64,000 bases of DNA, from contig NZ_JYOA01000007.1 of assembly GCF_000955805.1 (NCBI RefSeq), positions 621,832 to 685,831 on the forward strand. Direction: 5' to 3'. How positions within the stretch are numbered: the first letter of the stretch is position 1; every line of letters begins with the position of its first letter. Below are positions 48,533 through 58,754 of this stretch, piece after piece. This stretch comes from Pseudomonas sp. 21 (lineage in GTDB: Bacteria > Pseudomonadota > Gammaproteobacteria > Pseudomonadales > Pseudomonadaceae). A program made the translations under genes and the position numbers. The notes beneath the pieces are model-generated. The model saw only the letters and a list, made by a program, of their open reading frames with translations, had not been told where the DNA came from and did no database searches.

Positions 48533-50257
48533 TCAACCCGTCGCGCTGGAGCCGGGGGAAGCCGGCCGCTGGTGATCCTGTACCGCTTCGACTTCGCGTT
48601 CGACGAAGTCCTCGTCTTCCACAGGTTCGCCGATTGCCGAACTACTGGCATCGGGGTTGTCCAGAACAGCATAGGCGATGGCGCAGAACAGCGAGTTCAA
48701 GCGTTTCATGTCGCTGATCAGGTCCAGGTGCAGCGAGCTGGTCTCGATGCTCTGCACCACCTGCTGGCGCAGGCGGTCGACGTGGGAGTGGGCGAACCGC
48801 CGTTCCTGCAGGCGGAAGCGCTGCTTGGCGCGGCGCAGGCGCCTGGCGCCTTCCTGGTCGCCATTGAGGAATACCGAGAGCGACAGGCGCAGATTAGCCA
48901 CCAGTTGGCCATGCAGGACGGTGATCTCCTCCAGACCGTTGTCGGAGAAGGAGCGGCTGCGCGAAGTCTTCTTGTCCTGCACGGCGCCGAGCATGTGCTC
49001 GATGATGTCGCCGGCCTGCTCCAGGTTGATCGCCAGCTCGATGATCTCCGCCCAGCGGCGGCTGTCGGCGTCGCTCAGGTCCTCGCGGGGCATCCGCGCC
49101 AGGTACAGCTTGATGGCGGTGTAGAGCGCGTCGACATCATCGTCCTGCTTGCGGATTTCCTTGGCCAGCAACGGGTCGCCGCTGTGGATAACCTGCATCA
49201 GGTTATTCAGCATCTGCTCGACGATATCGCCCATGCGCAGGGTTTCGCGCACCGCGTTGACCAGTGCCAGGCTGGGTGTGTCCAGCGCCGCCGGGTCAAG
49301 GTGCCGCGGGCGCACTACGTCTTCGGGTGAATGACGGTCGGGCATGATGCGGGTGCAGAAGGCCGCCATCTGCCCGGTCAAAGGCAGGCAGGCGAGGCAG
49401 CGGGTGGTGTTGTAGAGCACGTGGAAGGCGATCACCAGTTCGGCGGTGCTGAACTGCCAGTGGTCGATCCATTCGGCCAGCGGGCCCACCAGCGGCAGCA
49501 CCAGGGCGCAGCCGGCGACCTTGAACAGCAGGCTGCCCAGCGCCACCCGGCGTCCGGCGGCGTTCTGCGAGGAGGCACTGATCATCGCCAGGATGCCGCT
49601 ACCCAGATTCGCGCCAACCACCAGGCACAGCGCCACCTTCAGCGAGATCACCTTGGAGGCTGCCAAGGTCGCGGTGAGCAGCACGGCGGCCAGGCTGGAG
49701 TAGGAAATCATCGCGAACAGCGCGCCGGTGAGCGCATCCAGCATCACGTCGCCGGTGAGGCTGGAGAACAGCACCTTGACGCCCTTGGCCTGGGTCATCG
49801 GCTCCGCCGCCGCGACGATCAGCTGCAGCGCCAGGATGATCAGCCCCAGGCCGATGAACACCCGGCCCAGCTGGCCCAGGCGCGACTTCTGTCGGCCGAG
49901 GAAGAAGACCACCCCGAAGAAGATCAGCAGCGGCGACAGCCAGGACAGGTCCAGGGTCAGCACCCGTGCCATCAGCGCCGTGCCGACGTCGGCGCCGAGC
50001 ATGATCGCCAGCGCTGGCGCCAGGGCCATCAGCCCGGTGGCGACGAAGGAGGTCGCCAGCAACGCCGTGGCGTTGCTGCTCTGCACCAGCGCGGTGACAC
50101 CGATGCCGGCGGCGAAGGCCAGCGGGCGTTTTTCCACGCTGCGGCTGAGGATTTTTCGCAGGTTACTGCCGTAGACCCTGAGGATGCCGGTGCGGACTAT
50201 GTGAGTGCCCCACACCAACAGGGCGACGGCAGAGAGCAGATCGAGCAGTTTGAGCAT
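48533..50257 (-). CDS. Na+/phosphate cotransporter family protein with PhoU-like tail
   Basis: This 574-residue protein has a hydrophobic Na/Pi domain (about 1-300) carrying the duplicated motif [16 protein letters not shown] and [16 protein letters not shown] cytoplasmic all-helical C-terminal half resembles PhoU ([20 protein letters not shown] and [11 protein letters not shown]). Expected to import phosphate with sodium at the inner membrane. ATG 50255-50257 follows a GGGGG ribosome site. A Pho-box-like sequence lies upstream. Confidence 0.88.
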   Translation of the reverse strand: MLKLLDLLSAVALLVWGTHIVRTGILRVYGSNLRKILSRSVEKRPLAFAAGIGVTALVQSSNATALLATSFVATGLMALAPALAIMLGADVGTALMARVLTLDLSWLSPLLIFFGVVFFLGRQKSRLGQLGRVFIGLGLIILALQLIVAAAEPMTQAKGVKVLFSSLTGDVMLDALTGALFAMISYSSLAAVLLTATLAASKVISLKVALCLVVGANLGSGILAMISASSQNAAGRRVALGSLLFKVAGCALVLPLVGPLAEWIDHWQFSTAELVIAFHVLYNTTRCLACLPLTGQMAAFCTRIMPDRHSPEDVVRPRHLDPAALDTPSLALVNAVRETLRMGDIVEQMLNNLMQVIHSGDPLLAKEIRKQDDDVDALYTAIKLYLARMPREDLSDADSRRWAEIIELAINLEQAGDIIEHMLGAVQDKKTSRSRSFSDNGLEEITVLHGQLVANLRLSLSVFLNGDQEGARRLRRAKQRFRLQERRFAHSHVDRLRQQVVQSIETSSLHLDLISDMKRLNSLFCAIAYAVLDNPDASSSAIGEPVEDEDFVEREVEAVQDHQRPASPGSSATG

Positions 50258-50596
50258 GTCGGGCCCCCTTGCACGCAAATGGGCCCGTGGGCGGAGCGTC
50301 CGTCGACGGACCCTGTAACGACCTCGCCCGCGGCTCCGTACAGACAGCGCGGAGGGCCGAGAAGGACACGGCAACGCTCAGGCGATTGTCACAAGACTGT
50401 CATGGTAGACCCTCGTTCTTCCTCGAGGGTTCGCCAAATCTCTGATTTGCCGGCAATCCTGTATGTCAGTAAAGCCGATCAAAAGCGGATGCGAGCGCCT
50501 TTGCATCGGTTATTTCGCACGGAACGGCGAGCGGTTATGTCTAGACTGCCTGTCCGTTTGCTGAAAGAAACACACCAAGGGTCGAGGAGAAGTCCC
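50258..50596. promoter_or_regulatory. Divergent promoter region with Pho-box-like site
   Basis: In this 339-bp spacer, TTGTCACAAGACTGTCAT (50386-50403) matches the PhoB box pattern of two TGTCA half-sites 11 bp apart; consensus is CTGTCATNNNNCTGTCAT. It sits 129 bp before the Na/Pi gene (minus) and 194 bp before the dehydrogenase-like gene (plus). Half-site orientation points to the plus strand. No strong -10 is visible. Confidence 0.55.
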
Positions 50597-51904
50597 ATGC
50601 GTTGGCCGTTCCCCCTCCTGATTGCACTGGCGGTCGCCGGTTGCGGCGACAAGTCCGCACTGCCGTTCACCGCCGGCACAGGACCGCAACCGCAGCTGCC
50701 GGAACCGCAGAGCAGCCTGCTGCCTACCGTCAACATCGCCAATGCCACCGGCTGGCCCGCCGGGCAGATGCCGCGCGCGGCCGAAGGCCTGGAGGTGCAG
50801 CGGTTCGCCGACCAGCTCGAACACCCGCGTTGGCTCTACGTGCTGCCCAACGGCGATGTGCTGGTGGCGGAAAGCTCGGCGCCGCCCCAGGAGGCATCCG
50901 GCGGATTGAAGGACTGGGTAGCCGGCCAGGTCATGGCCAAGGCCGGGGCCTCGGTACCCAGCGCCAACCGCATCACCCTGCTGCGCGATGCCGATGGCGA
51001 CGGTGTGCCGGAGCAGCGCAGCGTGCTGCTGGAAGGCCTGTTCTCGCCCTTCGGCATGGCGCTTGTGGATAACTGGCTGTATGTCGCCAACGCCGATGCC
51101 GTGGTGCGCTTCCCGTACAAGACCGGCGAGACGACGATCAGCGCACCGGCGGAAAAGGTCGTCGACCTGCCGGGCGGGCCGATCAACCACCACTGGACCA
51201 AGAATATCCTCGCCAGCCCCGACGGCCGCTACCTGTACGCCACCGTCGGCTCCAACAGCAACGTCGGCGAGAACGGGCTGGACGCGGAGAAGAACCGCGC
51301 GGCGATCCTGCAGATCGACCTGTCCAACCGCAACGTGCGGGTGTTCGCCTCCGGCCTGCGCAACCCCAACGGGCTGGGCTGGGAACCCAACAGCGGCGCC
51401 TTGTGGACAGCCGTGAACGAGCGCGACGAACTGGGCAACGACCTGGTGCCCGACTACATGACCTCGGTGAAGGACGGCGGCTTCTACGGCTGGCCCTGGA
51501 GCTACTTTGGCCAGCATGTGGATAAACGCGTGGAGCCGGCGCGCCCGGAGATGGTGGAGAAGGCCCTGGTGCCCGACTACGCCCTGGGTTCGCATACCGC
51601 ATCCCTCGGCCTTGCCTTCTATCAGGGCAGCCTGCTGCCGGAGCGCTATCGTGGCGGCGTGTTCATCGGCCAGCACGGCTCGTGGAACCGCAAGCCGCGC
51701 AGCGGTTACCAGGTGGTGTTCATCCCCTTCGGCAGCGGCAAGCCCAATGGCCAGCCGGTGACGGTGCTGGACGGTTTCATCAACGACAATGATGAGGCCA
51801 TGGGCCGCCCGGTCGGTGTCGCTGTGGATAAATTCGGCGGCCTGCTGGTGGCCGATGATGTGGGTAACACCGTCTGGCGCCTGCGCCCGGCGACCCTGAA
51901 GTGA
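50597..51904 (+). CDS. PQQ-dependent sorbosone/glucose dehydrogenase-like lipoprotein
   Basis: The 435-residue protein has a lipoprotein signal ([10 protein letters not shown], Cys at about residue 16). A six-bladed beta-propeller of the sorbosone dehydrogenase/GSDH type follows, with [60 protein letters not shown] and [13 protein letters not shown]. The periplasmic location and PQQ cofactor are inferred. The ATG follows GAGGAGA. It is nearly coupled to the WHy lipoprotein and divergent from the Na/Pi gene. Confidence 0.85.
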   Translation: MRWPFPLLIALAVAGCGDKSALPFTAGTGPQPQLPEPQSSLLPTVNIANATGWPAGQMPRAAEGLEVQRFADQLEHPRWLYVLPNGDVLVAESSAPPQEASGGLKDWVAGQVMAKAGASVPSANRITLLRDADGDGVPEQRSVLLEGLFSPFGMALVDNWLYVANADAVVRFPYKTGETTISAPAEKVVDLPGGPINHHWTKNILASPDGRYLYATVGSNSNVGENGLDAEKNRAAILQIDLSNRNVRVFASGLRNPNGLGWEPNSGALWTAVNERDELGNDLVPDYMTSVKDGGFYGWPWSYFGQHVDKRVEPARPEMVEKALVPDYALGSHTASLGLAFYQGSLLPERYRGGVFIGQHGSWNRKPRSGYQVVFIPFGSGKPNGQPVTVLDGFINDNDEAMGRPVGVAVDKFGGLLVADDVGNTVWRLRPATLK

Positions 51905-51921
51905 ATCGACGAGGAGAGAGC

Positions 51922-52395
51922 ATGGCGATTGCCCGGCGTATTGCCCTGATGACCTTGCTGCTGGCGCTGGGCGCCTGCAGCAGCCTGTTTGGCACGCGCG
52001 ACCCGCTGAACATCGATCTGGTCGGCCTGGAGCCGGCGACCGGGCAGGGCATGGAGGCGCGTTTCACGGTCAAGCTGCGGGTACAGAACCCCAACGACCA
52101 GGCCATCGACTACAACGGCATCGCCCTGGACCTGTCGGTGAATGGCCAGCCGCTGGCCAGTGGGGTGAGCGACGCCAGCGGGCAGGTGCCGCGCTTTGGC
52201 GAAGCAGTGATCAGCGTGCCGGTGAGCATCTCGGCCTTCTCCGCCTTCCGCCAGGCCTGGGGCCTGTCCGGCGGACCGCCGCGCCAGGGCATGCCCTACG
52301 AGATCAACGGCAAGCTGGCGGGTGGTCTGTTCGGCACCGTGCGCTTCAACGACAAGGGCGTGCTGAACTGGCCGGAGCCGGTCGCACGCCCTTGA
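51922..52395 (+). CDS. WHy/LEA14-type lipoprotein
   Basis: The 157-residue lipoprotein has the signal LLLALGAC and a single WHy (water stress and hypersensitive response) domain: FTVKLRVQNPNDQAIDYNGIALDLSVNGQPLASG. Bacterial WHy proteins are linked to desiccation and freezing tolerance, but the role here is unknown. ATG 51922-51924 follows GAGGAGAGAG. It begins 17 bp after the dehydrogenase gene, so likely co-transcribed. Confidence 0.85.
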   Translation: MAIARRIALMTLLLALGACSSLFGTRDPLNIDLVGLEPATGQGMEARFTVKLRVQNPNDQAIDYNGIALDLSVNGQPLASGVSDASGQVPRFGEAVISVPVSISAFSAFRQAWGLSGGPPRQGMPYEINGKLAGGLFGTVRFNDKGVLNWPEPVARP

Positions 52396-52413
52396 TACCT
52401 ATCCCCTGTGAAT

Positions 52414-52445
52414 AAAAAGCCGGGCTGTGGAAAGCCCGGCTTTTT
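52414..52445. terminator. Bidirectional terminator
   Basis: AAAAAGCCGGGCT (52414-52426) pairs perfectly with AGCCCGGCTTTTT (52433-52445) around a 6-nt loop. T-runs on both strands let it serve the WHy operon and the convergent TerC gene. Confidence 0.9.
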
Positions 52446-52482
52446 CAATTCACCCCAAGTGCCTGTGGATAGTTCTTGTGGG

Positions 52483-53244
52483 TTACTGCCCCGGAATGTC
52501 CTTGCGCAGTTTCACCGGGTCCACTTCCTTCTTCCCGCGCGCGGTGCGCATGCGGATATTCAGTGCTTCCACCGCCAGCGAGAAGGCCATGGCGAAGTAG
52601 ACGTAGCCCTTGGGCACGTGGACTTCGAAGGCTTCGGCGATCAGCACGGTGCCGACCACGATGAGGAAGGACAGCGCGAGCATCTTCAGCGACGGGTGCT
52701 TGTCGATGAAGTCGCTGATGGCGCCGGCCGCCAGCATCATCACCATGACCGCGACGACGATCGCCGCGACCATCACCGGCACGTTGGAAACCATGCCCAC
52801 GGCGGTGATCACCGAGTCCAGCGAGAACACGATGTCGATGATGGCGATCTGGATGATGGTGCCGATGAAGCCGCCCATCACGCTCTTGGGTTCGCCCTCG
52901 GTTTCATCCTCGCCTTCCAGGCCGTGGAAGATTTCGCTGCTGCTTTTCCACAGCAGGAACAGGCCGCCGAAGAACAGGATCAGATCGCGCCCGGAGATGC
53001 CCTGGCCGAACACGTGGAACAGGTCGGCGGTCAGGCGCATGACCCAGGTGATCGAGAGCAGCAGCAGGATGCGCGTGACCATCGCCAGCGCCAGCCCGAA
53101 GAAGCGCGTGCGCGGCTGCATGGGCTTGGGCATGCGGCCGACCAGGATGGAGATCATGATGATGTTGTCGATGCCCAGGACGATTTCCAGGGCAGTCAGG
53201 GTGAAGAAAGCAATCCAGATTTCAGGGCTGGTCAGCCATTCCAT
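52483..53244 (-). CDS. TerC family membrane protein
   Basis: The 253-residue protein has about seven membrane helices. TALEIVLGIDNIIMI and IIDIVFSLDSVITAVG carry the paired acidic residues of TerC proteins, some of which load manganese or assist metal homeostasis in secreted proteins. It is the YgdQ-like group. It lies 32 bp after the CitMHS gene on the same strand, so probably co-transcribed. Confidence 0.87.
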   Translation of the reverse strand: MEWLTSPEIWIAFFTLTALEIVLGIDNIIMISILVGRMPKPMQPRTRFFGLALAMVTRILLLLSITWVMRLTADLFHVFGQGISGRDLILFFGGLFLLWKSSSEIFHGLEGEDETEGEPKSVMGGFIGTIIQIAIIDIVFSLDSVITAVGMVSNVPVMVAAIVVAVMVMMLAAGAISDFIDKHPSLKMLALSFLIVVGTVLIAEAFEVHVPKGYVYFAMAFSLAVEALNIRMRTARGKKEVDPVKLRKDIPGQ

Positions 53245-53276
53245 TGTCGCGGTACTCGAAGTCGGTCGTTGATCGG

Positions 53277-54581
53277 TCAGTCATTGAACAGCGGGAACAG
53301 GCCCAGCAGCAGCGCGGCGGCGAGGATCGCCAGGCACACCAGCACGGCCCACTTGAGGGTGAAGCGCTGATGGTCGCCGAAGTCGATCTTGGCCAGCCCG
53401 ACCAGCAGGTAGGTCGAGGGCACCAGCGGGCTGAGCAGGTGCACCGGCTGGCCGATGATGGAGGCGCGGGCCATTTCCACCGGCGTGATGCCGTACTGCG
53501 CGGCGGCCTGGGAGAGTACCGGGAGCACGCCGTAGTAGAAAGCGTCATTGGACATGAAGAAGGTGAACGGCATGCTCACCAGCGCCGTGATGGTCGCCAG
53601 GTATGGCCCCAGCGCCGGCGGGATCACCGCCAGCAGGCTCTTGGACATGGCTTCGACCATGCCCGTTCCGGAAAGGATCCCGGTGAATACGCCCGCGGCG
53701 AAAATCAGCGAGACCACCGCGAGGACGTTCTCGGCGTGGGCGCCGATGCGCTTCTTCTGCTCCAGGATGCAGGGATAATTCACGATCATCGCGATACCGA
53801 AGGCGATCATGAACAGCACCGGCATCGGCAACAGGCCGGCGATCAGGGTGCCCATCAGGACCACGGTGAGCACGGCGTTGAACCACAGCAGCTTCGGCCG
53901 ACGCGCCTCGGGGAACTGCGACACGCTCACGTCCGCCATGGCCTCGTGGTCGCCGGGCAGGTGCAGCTCGCCCAGGCGGGCGCGCTCGCGTTTGCCGTAG
54001 ACCCAGGCCAGGGCGAAGATCGCCGCGATGCCGGCGAGCATGGCCGGGATCATCGGCACGAAGATGTCCGCCGGGTCGACGTGCAGCGCGCTGGCTGCGC
54101 GGGCGGTGGGGCCGCCCCAGGGCGTCATGTTCAGCACGCCACTGGAGAGCATGATCAGGCAGGCCATCAGCAGCGGGCTCATGCCCAGGCGGCTGTACAG
54201 CGGCAACACGGCGGCCACGCAGATCATGTAGGTGGTCGAGCCGTCGCCATCCAGCGAGACGATCATCGCCAGCGCGGCGGTGCCCATCGACACCTTCAGC
54301 GGGTCGCCCTTGACCAGCCTGAGGATGCGCCGCACCGCCGGGTCGAACAGCCCGGAGTCGATCATGATGGCGAAGTAGAGGATGGCGAACATCAGCATCA
54401 CGCCGGTCGGCGCCAGGGTGCGGATGCCGTCCAGCATCATCGGTCCCAGGCCCTTGGCGAAGCCGCCGAGCAGGGCGAAGGCGATCGGGACCAGGATCAG
54501 CGCGATCAGCGCCGAGAGCCGCTTGGTCATGATCAGGAACATGAAGGTCGCCACCATGGCGAAGGCAAGGAAAGTCAGCAT
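53277..54581 (-). CDS. CitMHS-family citrate transporter
   Basis: This 434-residue membrane protein begins MLTFLAFAMVATFMFLIMTK and contains DGDGSTTYMICVAA, TPWGGPTARAASAL and PFTFFMSNDAFYYGVLPVL, conserved in the CitMHS family. CitM/CitH import citrate complexed with Mg2+ or Ca2+. ATG 54579-54581 follows GGAGTT; an upstream in-frame extension is not hydrophobic. It is transcribed before TerC. Substrate metal is not resolved. Confidence 0.86.
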   Translation of the reverse strand: MLTFLAFAMVATFMFLIMTKRLSALIALILVPIAFALLGGFAKGLGPMMLDGIRTLAPTGVMLMFAILYFAIMIDSGLFDPAVRRILRLVKGDPLKVSMGTAALAMIVSLDGDGSTTYMICVAAVLPLYSRLGMSPLLMACLIMLSSGVLNMTPWGGPTARAASALHVDPADIFVPMIPAMLAGIAAIFALAWVYGKRERARLGELHLPGDHEAMADVSVSQFPEARRPKLLWFNAVLTVVLMGTLIAGLLPMPVLFMIAFGIAMIVNYPCILEQKKRIGAHAENVLAVVSLIFAAGVFTGILSGTGMVEAMSKSLLAVIPPALGPYLATITALVSMPFTFFMSNDAFYYGVLPVLSQAAAQYGITPVEMARASIIGQPVHLLSPLVPSTYLLVGLAKIDFGDHQRFTLKWAVLVCLAILAAALLLGLFPLFND

Positions 54582-54971
54582 GGGGATAACTCCGGGTCGG
54601 CGCGGGGGATTCAGCAGCGGCTGTGGATAAGCACGTGCGGTGCGGACGGAGTCGGGGCGGGTAGGGACAGGAAGCGGGGCATGGGCGATCACCGATTGTT
54701 GTTTTTGTACGCTGCGCGAACGCAGGTCCGGCCGGGAGGACCGAGGCGGCGATGCTAGGGGGTCAAGCTTTCAGCAGGCTTTCGCAGGAATTTCCACTGA
54801 TCTGAGGATTCTTGCAGGAGGGCGATGCCCGCGAGCGCGCCTGTGGGGCGCTCCTCAGGACGCTACAGCGTCTTGCCGTACGTAGGAGCGGACTTTGTCC
54901 GCGATAGGTCCGCAACGCGCCGGAAGCCATCGCGGACGGAGTCCGCTCCTACGCGTAGCCTTTCTTCGGAC
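54582..54971. other. REP-containing spacer
   Basis: This 390-bp gene-free stretch holds the promoter side of the CitMHS gene. The 3' part has an inverted pair of REP elements. A perfect DnaA-box 9-mer is at 54622-54630. Confidence 0.6.
54882..54952. repeat. Inverted REP pair (REPIN)
   Basis: GTAGGAGCGGACTTTGTCC (54882 onward to 54904) and its near-inverse GGACGGAGTCCGCTCCTAC (to 54952) flank about 25 bp. Each arm can form its own hairpin. This is the typical Pseudomonas REP/REPIN architecture. Confidence 0.85.
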
Positions 54972-55880
54972 TTATGCCTGGATCGCTCCCATGACCAACA
55001 GCAGGCTGGCGCCCGCCAGCAAGGTCTGCAGGGTAATGATCCCGGCCATCAGCCCGCTCTCGCCGCCCAGCTGGCGGGTCAGCACATAGGCGGTCGGGGC
55101 TGTGGGCAAGGCGAAGAACAACACCAGCAGCGCGCTTTCCAGAGTCGGAAGGGCCAGCAGGCGGGCGATGGCGAAGGCCAGCAGCGGCATGGCCAGCAGG
55201 CGGATCGCGCAGTTCCAGCCCAGCGCCGAGGCTTCTGCGCGCAGTTCCTGTGGCTGCAGCGCGGCGCCGACGCAGAGTAGGCCCAGTGGCAGGCTGGCTA
55301 CCGCCAGCAGGTTGAATAGCCGGTCGGTACCGCCGGGCATTCCAATACCCGTCACGTTGAGCAGGGCGCCTGCCACGCAGGCGAGGATCAGCGGGTTCTT
55401 CACGATCGGCAGCAGCAGCGAACGCAGGCTGATGCCGCGTTCGGCGGTCAGCGCCCACACCGACATCACGTTCACCGTCGGCACCATCAGCGCCAGCATC
55501 AGCGCAGCGAGGGTCAGCCCCGGCTTGCCGTACAGACTGCCGACGGCGGCAAGCCCCAGGTAGGTATTGAAGCGCAGCACGCCCTGGGCGATGGCGCCGA
55601 AGCGCGCCGCACTCCAGCCGCGCAGACGCTTGACGACCAGCAGGGCGATCCAGGCGATGCCTAGCCCGAGCATGACGGCCAGCGCCTGGCGGGCGAGGCC
55701 GGGGTCGTTCAGCGGTGCGCTGGCCAGGCTGCTGGCCAGCAGCGCGGGGAACAGGATGAAGTAGTTGAGCCGCTCGGCCGCCGGCCAGAAGGCGTCGCCG
55801 GGGAAGCCTTTGCGGCGCAGCACGAAGCCGCCGACGATCAGCGCGAACAACGGCCAGAGGGCCTGGAACAGAGCGGTCAC
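54972..55880 (-). CDS. AEC (auxin efflux carrier) family transporter
   Basis: The 302-residue protein has about ten membrane helices in two halves, with RFNTYLGLAAVGSLYG, PTVNVMSVWAL and VKNPLILACVAGALLNVTGIGMP typical of AEC permeases. Bacterial members move dicarboxylates such as malate or malonate. I chose GTG 55878-55880 (VTALFQALWPLFALIVGGF); an in-frame ATG 20 codons upstream gives a non-hydrophobic extension. Confidence 0.82.
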   Translation of the reverse strand: MTALFQALWPLFALIVGGFVLRRKGFPGDAFWPAAERLNYFILFPALLASSLASAPLNDPGLARQALAVMLGLGIAWIALLVVKRLRGWSAARFGAIAQGVLRFNTYLGLAAVGSLYGKPGLTLAALMLALMVPTVNVMSVWALTAERGISLRSLLLPIVKNPLILACVAGALLNVTGIGMPGGTDRLFNLLAVASLPLGLLCVGAALQPQELRAEASALGWNCAIRLLAMPLLAFAIARLLALPTLESALLVLFFALPTAPTAYVLTRQLGGESGLMAGIITLQTLLAGASLLLVMGAIQA

Positions 55881-55976
55881 GGCGACCCCGCGATGGTGGT
55901 GGGAGCCGGCATCTTGCCGAGGGCGTGCGGGGAAGGGCAAGGCATGTGGATAAGTTTGTCACCCTGCCTGGAGCGG

Positions 55977-56004
55977 TTTTCCACAGCGCCAGCGCTGTGG
56001 AAAA
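55977..56004. terminator. Perfect hairpin after the repetitive secreted protein gene
   Basis: TTTTCCACAGCGC (55977-55989) pairs with GCGCTGTGGAAAA (55992-56004), a 13-bp perfect stem with a 2-nt loop and T-run on each end. It is best read as the terminator of the minus-strand gene beginning at 58436. Confidence 0.75.
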
Positions 56005-56018
56005 CCTTGTCCACAGAC

Positions 56019-58436
56019 TCAGCGGCGGAAGCCGCCTCCCCCGAAATGGCCACCGCCGAAATGCCCGCCACCGAAGCCCCCGCCGCCCCACTGGCGCTGG
56101 GTCTGGCTGAAGCGCTGCTGGCCGATCTGCCGCGACTGGTACTGCTGGTCCAGTTGGCTGCGGACGTTGGCCTGGTTCGGTTGAACCGGTTGCCAGCCGT
56201 TGCTGGTGTGCTGCTGCCAGCCGCTGTCGGTGTGCTGGTAGACGTTGCCGTCATGGCCGGCGTAGACGTCGCCATTCTTCCAGGCCACGGCGTTGCCGGT
56301 GCGGCGGTTATAGGTCACGCCACGGTTGTCGTGGTCGTAGCTGCCGCGTCCGTCGTCCACGTCGCCGGAGACACCACGCTCGGCGATGGTGGTGCGGCCG
56401 GTCTGGGCGTTGTGCTGGATGCCCTGCTGGCCGGCCTTGAAGTCACCGCTGTCGGCGTTGTAGGCCACGCCGCTGCGGCCTGCGCCGGACATGCCGGTGG
56501 AAGCATTGGAGTAAGCCCCGCGCCGCCCGGCCGCGCCCTGGTCGGTGTAGGGATTGAAGGCGGAACCCTGGGCGCCCTGGAAGTGCGTACCGGTGCGCGG
56601 GTTGTAGCCCGCCGCCGAGCTGCCCTGCCACTGGGTGCCGGTCCACGCGTTGTAGCCATAGGCGTGGGTGACGGTGCCTTGGCCCCAGCGGCCATAGAAG
56701 TTGGCCTGGTTGATGTTGGTGTAACTCCAGCCGCCCTGTGGATAAGGTCCCCAGTACGGGCCCCAGTAAGGTTCCGGCGAACCCCACCAGGCCCCGGCGG
56801 CATAGCCGAAGGCGAAGCCGGTGAGGGCGCCCACGGCGAACCCTGCGCCGTAGCCGTAGGTCGGTGGATAACCGTAGTACACGGTGCTGCTGACATAGGC
56901 CGGATAGGTGTAGCCGGTGCCGTAGACCACCGTGCCATCGCTGTTCACCACCACGCCCAGGTAGCCCGGCGTGTAGCCGACCACCACGGTCTGCGGCGTC
57001 ACCGAGTAGATGTGCACGTAGGTCACGTAGTACACCGGCGAGCTGGGCGGGATGCCGTAGATCGCCACCGGCACCTCGGTCGCCACCTGCCAGGCGCCGG
57101 TCGGGCTAGGGGCGACGAACCAGACGCCGTTGTTCACCGCGTAGAACTGATTCGGCGCGACCTCGATGACCGGCGTCGGCGTGTTCACCGCGTAGTTCAG
57201 GCTGGTGCCGGTGATCGGCTGGAATTTCGGCGCGCCGTCGTAAGTCACCTTCAGCGTCGCCTTGCTGCGCGAAACGCTGGCGGTCTGCGGAATGCTCGCG
57301 GCGATGGCGGCTTCCTTGGCCTGCGGCGTGTCGGGCACCGAGACCAGCACATTGGCCTTGGGGTCCTTTGGCGAGATTTTCGCGAAGTCCGCGGGCAGGT
57401 CCTTGCCGGGCACGTAGGTCCACGGGCCTTTCTCGCCGGGGCCGCTGAACCAGCGGCCGGACAGCAGCACGTACCAGGTGTTGTGGGCCGGGTCGACGAA
57501 CACCGCGTGGTCGGCGTTGTTCATGCTCAGCAGGCTGACGCCGTCCACCGGTGCCATCTGCGCGGTGCCGTCGCTGACGATCAGTTCGGCCGGCTGCGCA
57601 GCCACCTGCACGGCCGGCGCCTTGGCGGGCTTCTTGCCGTCCTTGGGCAACAGTGCGTCCACCGGGCCGGCTTTTTCCGCCGCCTGCTGGGCGCTGACCA
57701 GCGCCTTCGGCGGTTGGCTGAGCACCAGCCAATTGCCGTCCAGCGCCGGGGACGTGTACCAGTTGCCGGCGGCGTTCAGGTACTGGTTGCCCTGGGCGTC
57801 GCGCAGGATCAGCACGCGGCTGTTGATAACCCGCTCGAAGTCGCTGCCCTGCAGGGCTTGCCACTGGGGCTGGCCATCGATCATCACCAGCACGGTCGGG
57901 GTGCTGGCAAAGAGGATCTGCGGCGCGTCGTTCTTCACCTCGACGTGGCGCAGCTTGTCCAACTGCTGGTTCACCGCATAGCTGGCCTGCAGCTGATCGA
58001 GAGAGACGGTCAGCCCTCCCTTGGGCAAACGCGCCACCAGGGCATCGCGCAGCCTGTCGGCACTGTCCGGTGCGGTCGGGACTTCGACTTTCTCGATGCG
58101 CAGGTCGGTGAGCTGCACCAGGCCGCTGGCCTTGTCGATGTCTGCCGCGGCGGAGAACAGTGCCACGCCGTAGGTCGGCGCGGCATTGGCAGCGCCCTCT
58201 GCGATGGCCGCGCGGCCGCTCATGCGGGTGCCGTCCCAGCCTTCGATCTGCGGCTGGAAGATCTGCACGTGCTGATCACCCAGGTTGAAATAGCGGGGCC
58301 ACTTCAGTTCTTCGGCGGCCGCGGGCGGCGCCTGCGTCTGAGCCTGGGGTTGGCTCTGCGCGGCGAGGGAGGCGACAGGATGCAGCGACAGCCCGATGGC
58401 GAGTGCCAGGGCCGACAGAACGGGACGTAAAGCCAT
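56019..58436 (-). CDS. Large secreted repetitive protein of unknown function
   Basis: The 805-residue protein has a signal peptide (VLSALALAIGLSLHPVASLA). I see three roughly 100-residue repeats around residues 219, 319 and 429. Each carries N-(Q/T)-x-(Y/F)-x(4-6)-G-x-W-(Y/F)-x(2)-P-x(3-4)-G-x-W. A Tyr/Pro/Gly-rich region follows (about 470-590). Next come short repeats of the form N-x-x-T-G plus a Gly-rich spacer (about 600-740). The end is GGGGFGGGHFGGGHFGGGGF. I do not recognise a domain. It may be surface-exposed or secreted. An inverted repeat follows its stop. Confidence 0.7.
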   Translation of the reverse strand: MALRPVLSALALAIGLSLHPVASLAAQSQPQAQTQAPPAAAEELKWPRYFNLGDQHVQIFQPQIEGWDGTRMSGRAAIAEGAANAAPTYGVALFSAAADIDKASGLVQLTDLRIEKVEVPTAPDSADRLRDALVARLPKGGLTVSLDQLQASYAVNQQLDKLRHVEVKNDAPQILFASTPTVLVMIDGQPQWQALQGSDFERVINSRVLILRDAQGNQYLNAAGNWYTSPALDGNWLVLSQPPKALVSAQQAAEKAGPVDALLPKDGKKPAKAPAVQVAAQPAELIVSDGTAQMAPVDGVSLLSMNNADHAVFVDPAHNTWYVLLSGRWFSGPGEKGPWTYVPGKDLPADFAKISPKDPKANVLVSVPDTPQAKEAAIAASIPQTASVSRSKATLKVTYDGAPKFQPITGTSLNYAVNTPTPVIEVAPNQFYAVNNGVWFVAPSPTGAWQVATEVPVAIYGIPPSSPVYYVTYVHIYSVTPQTVVVGYTPGYLGVVVNSDGTVVYGTGYTYPAYVSSTVYYGYPPTYGYGAGFAVGALTGFAFGYAAGAWWGSPEPYWGPYWGPYPQGGWSYTNINQANFYGRWGQGTVTHAYGYNAWTGTQWQGSSAAGYNPRTGTHFQGAQGSAFNPYTDQGAAGRRGAYSNASTGMSGAGRSGVAYNADSGDFKAGQQGIQHNAQTGRTTIAERGVSGDVDDGRGSYDHDNRGVTYNRRTGNAVAWKNGDVYAGHDGNVYQHTDSGWQQHTSNGWQPVQPNQANVRSQLDQQYQSRQIGQQRFSQTQRQWGGGGFGGGHFGGGHFGGGGFRR

Positions 58437-58754
58437 GTTGGAAACCTTCCTTGAGGAGAGCTGCGTTCAACCTTAGTGCAGCGCGAAACAACCCGCGCGT
58501 GTCCGAGTTCTCCCCTGCGCCATGCTGGTGCAATTTCGCCGGCAAGGCAGCTTTTTCTTATGGCGCAACGACATATTTAATAATTTTCCGAGCCTGCCGC
58601 TTCGGCGACCATCGGTCTGTCAGACATGTCGCGAGACAAAGCCTTCAGACGCTGAGCCATAGAGCTCGATGCCGCGCATGTCCCGGTTTTACCGGCCTTC
58701 TGGCCACTGCCGCAGTAAATCAACAAAAAAGCCAAACGGCTGTGGGAGTGCTTC
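58437..58754. other. Divergent spacer upstream of ABC importer
   Basis: This 318-bp gene-free region separates the repetitive protein gene and the substrate-binding protein gene. Promoters for both must lie here. A short AT-rich patch (58556-58590) is seen; I found no confident operator. Confidence 0.4.

Noticed and set aside
49331..50596. Upstream extension of the dehydrogenase-like lipoprotein
   Set aside because: The frame is open but runs antisense through the Na/Pi gene; the lipoprotein signal and ribosome site fix the start at 50597.
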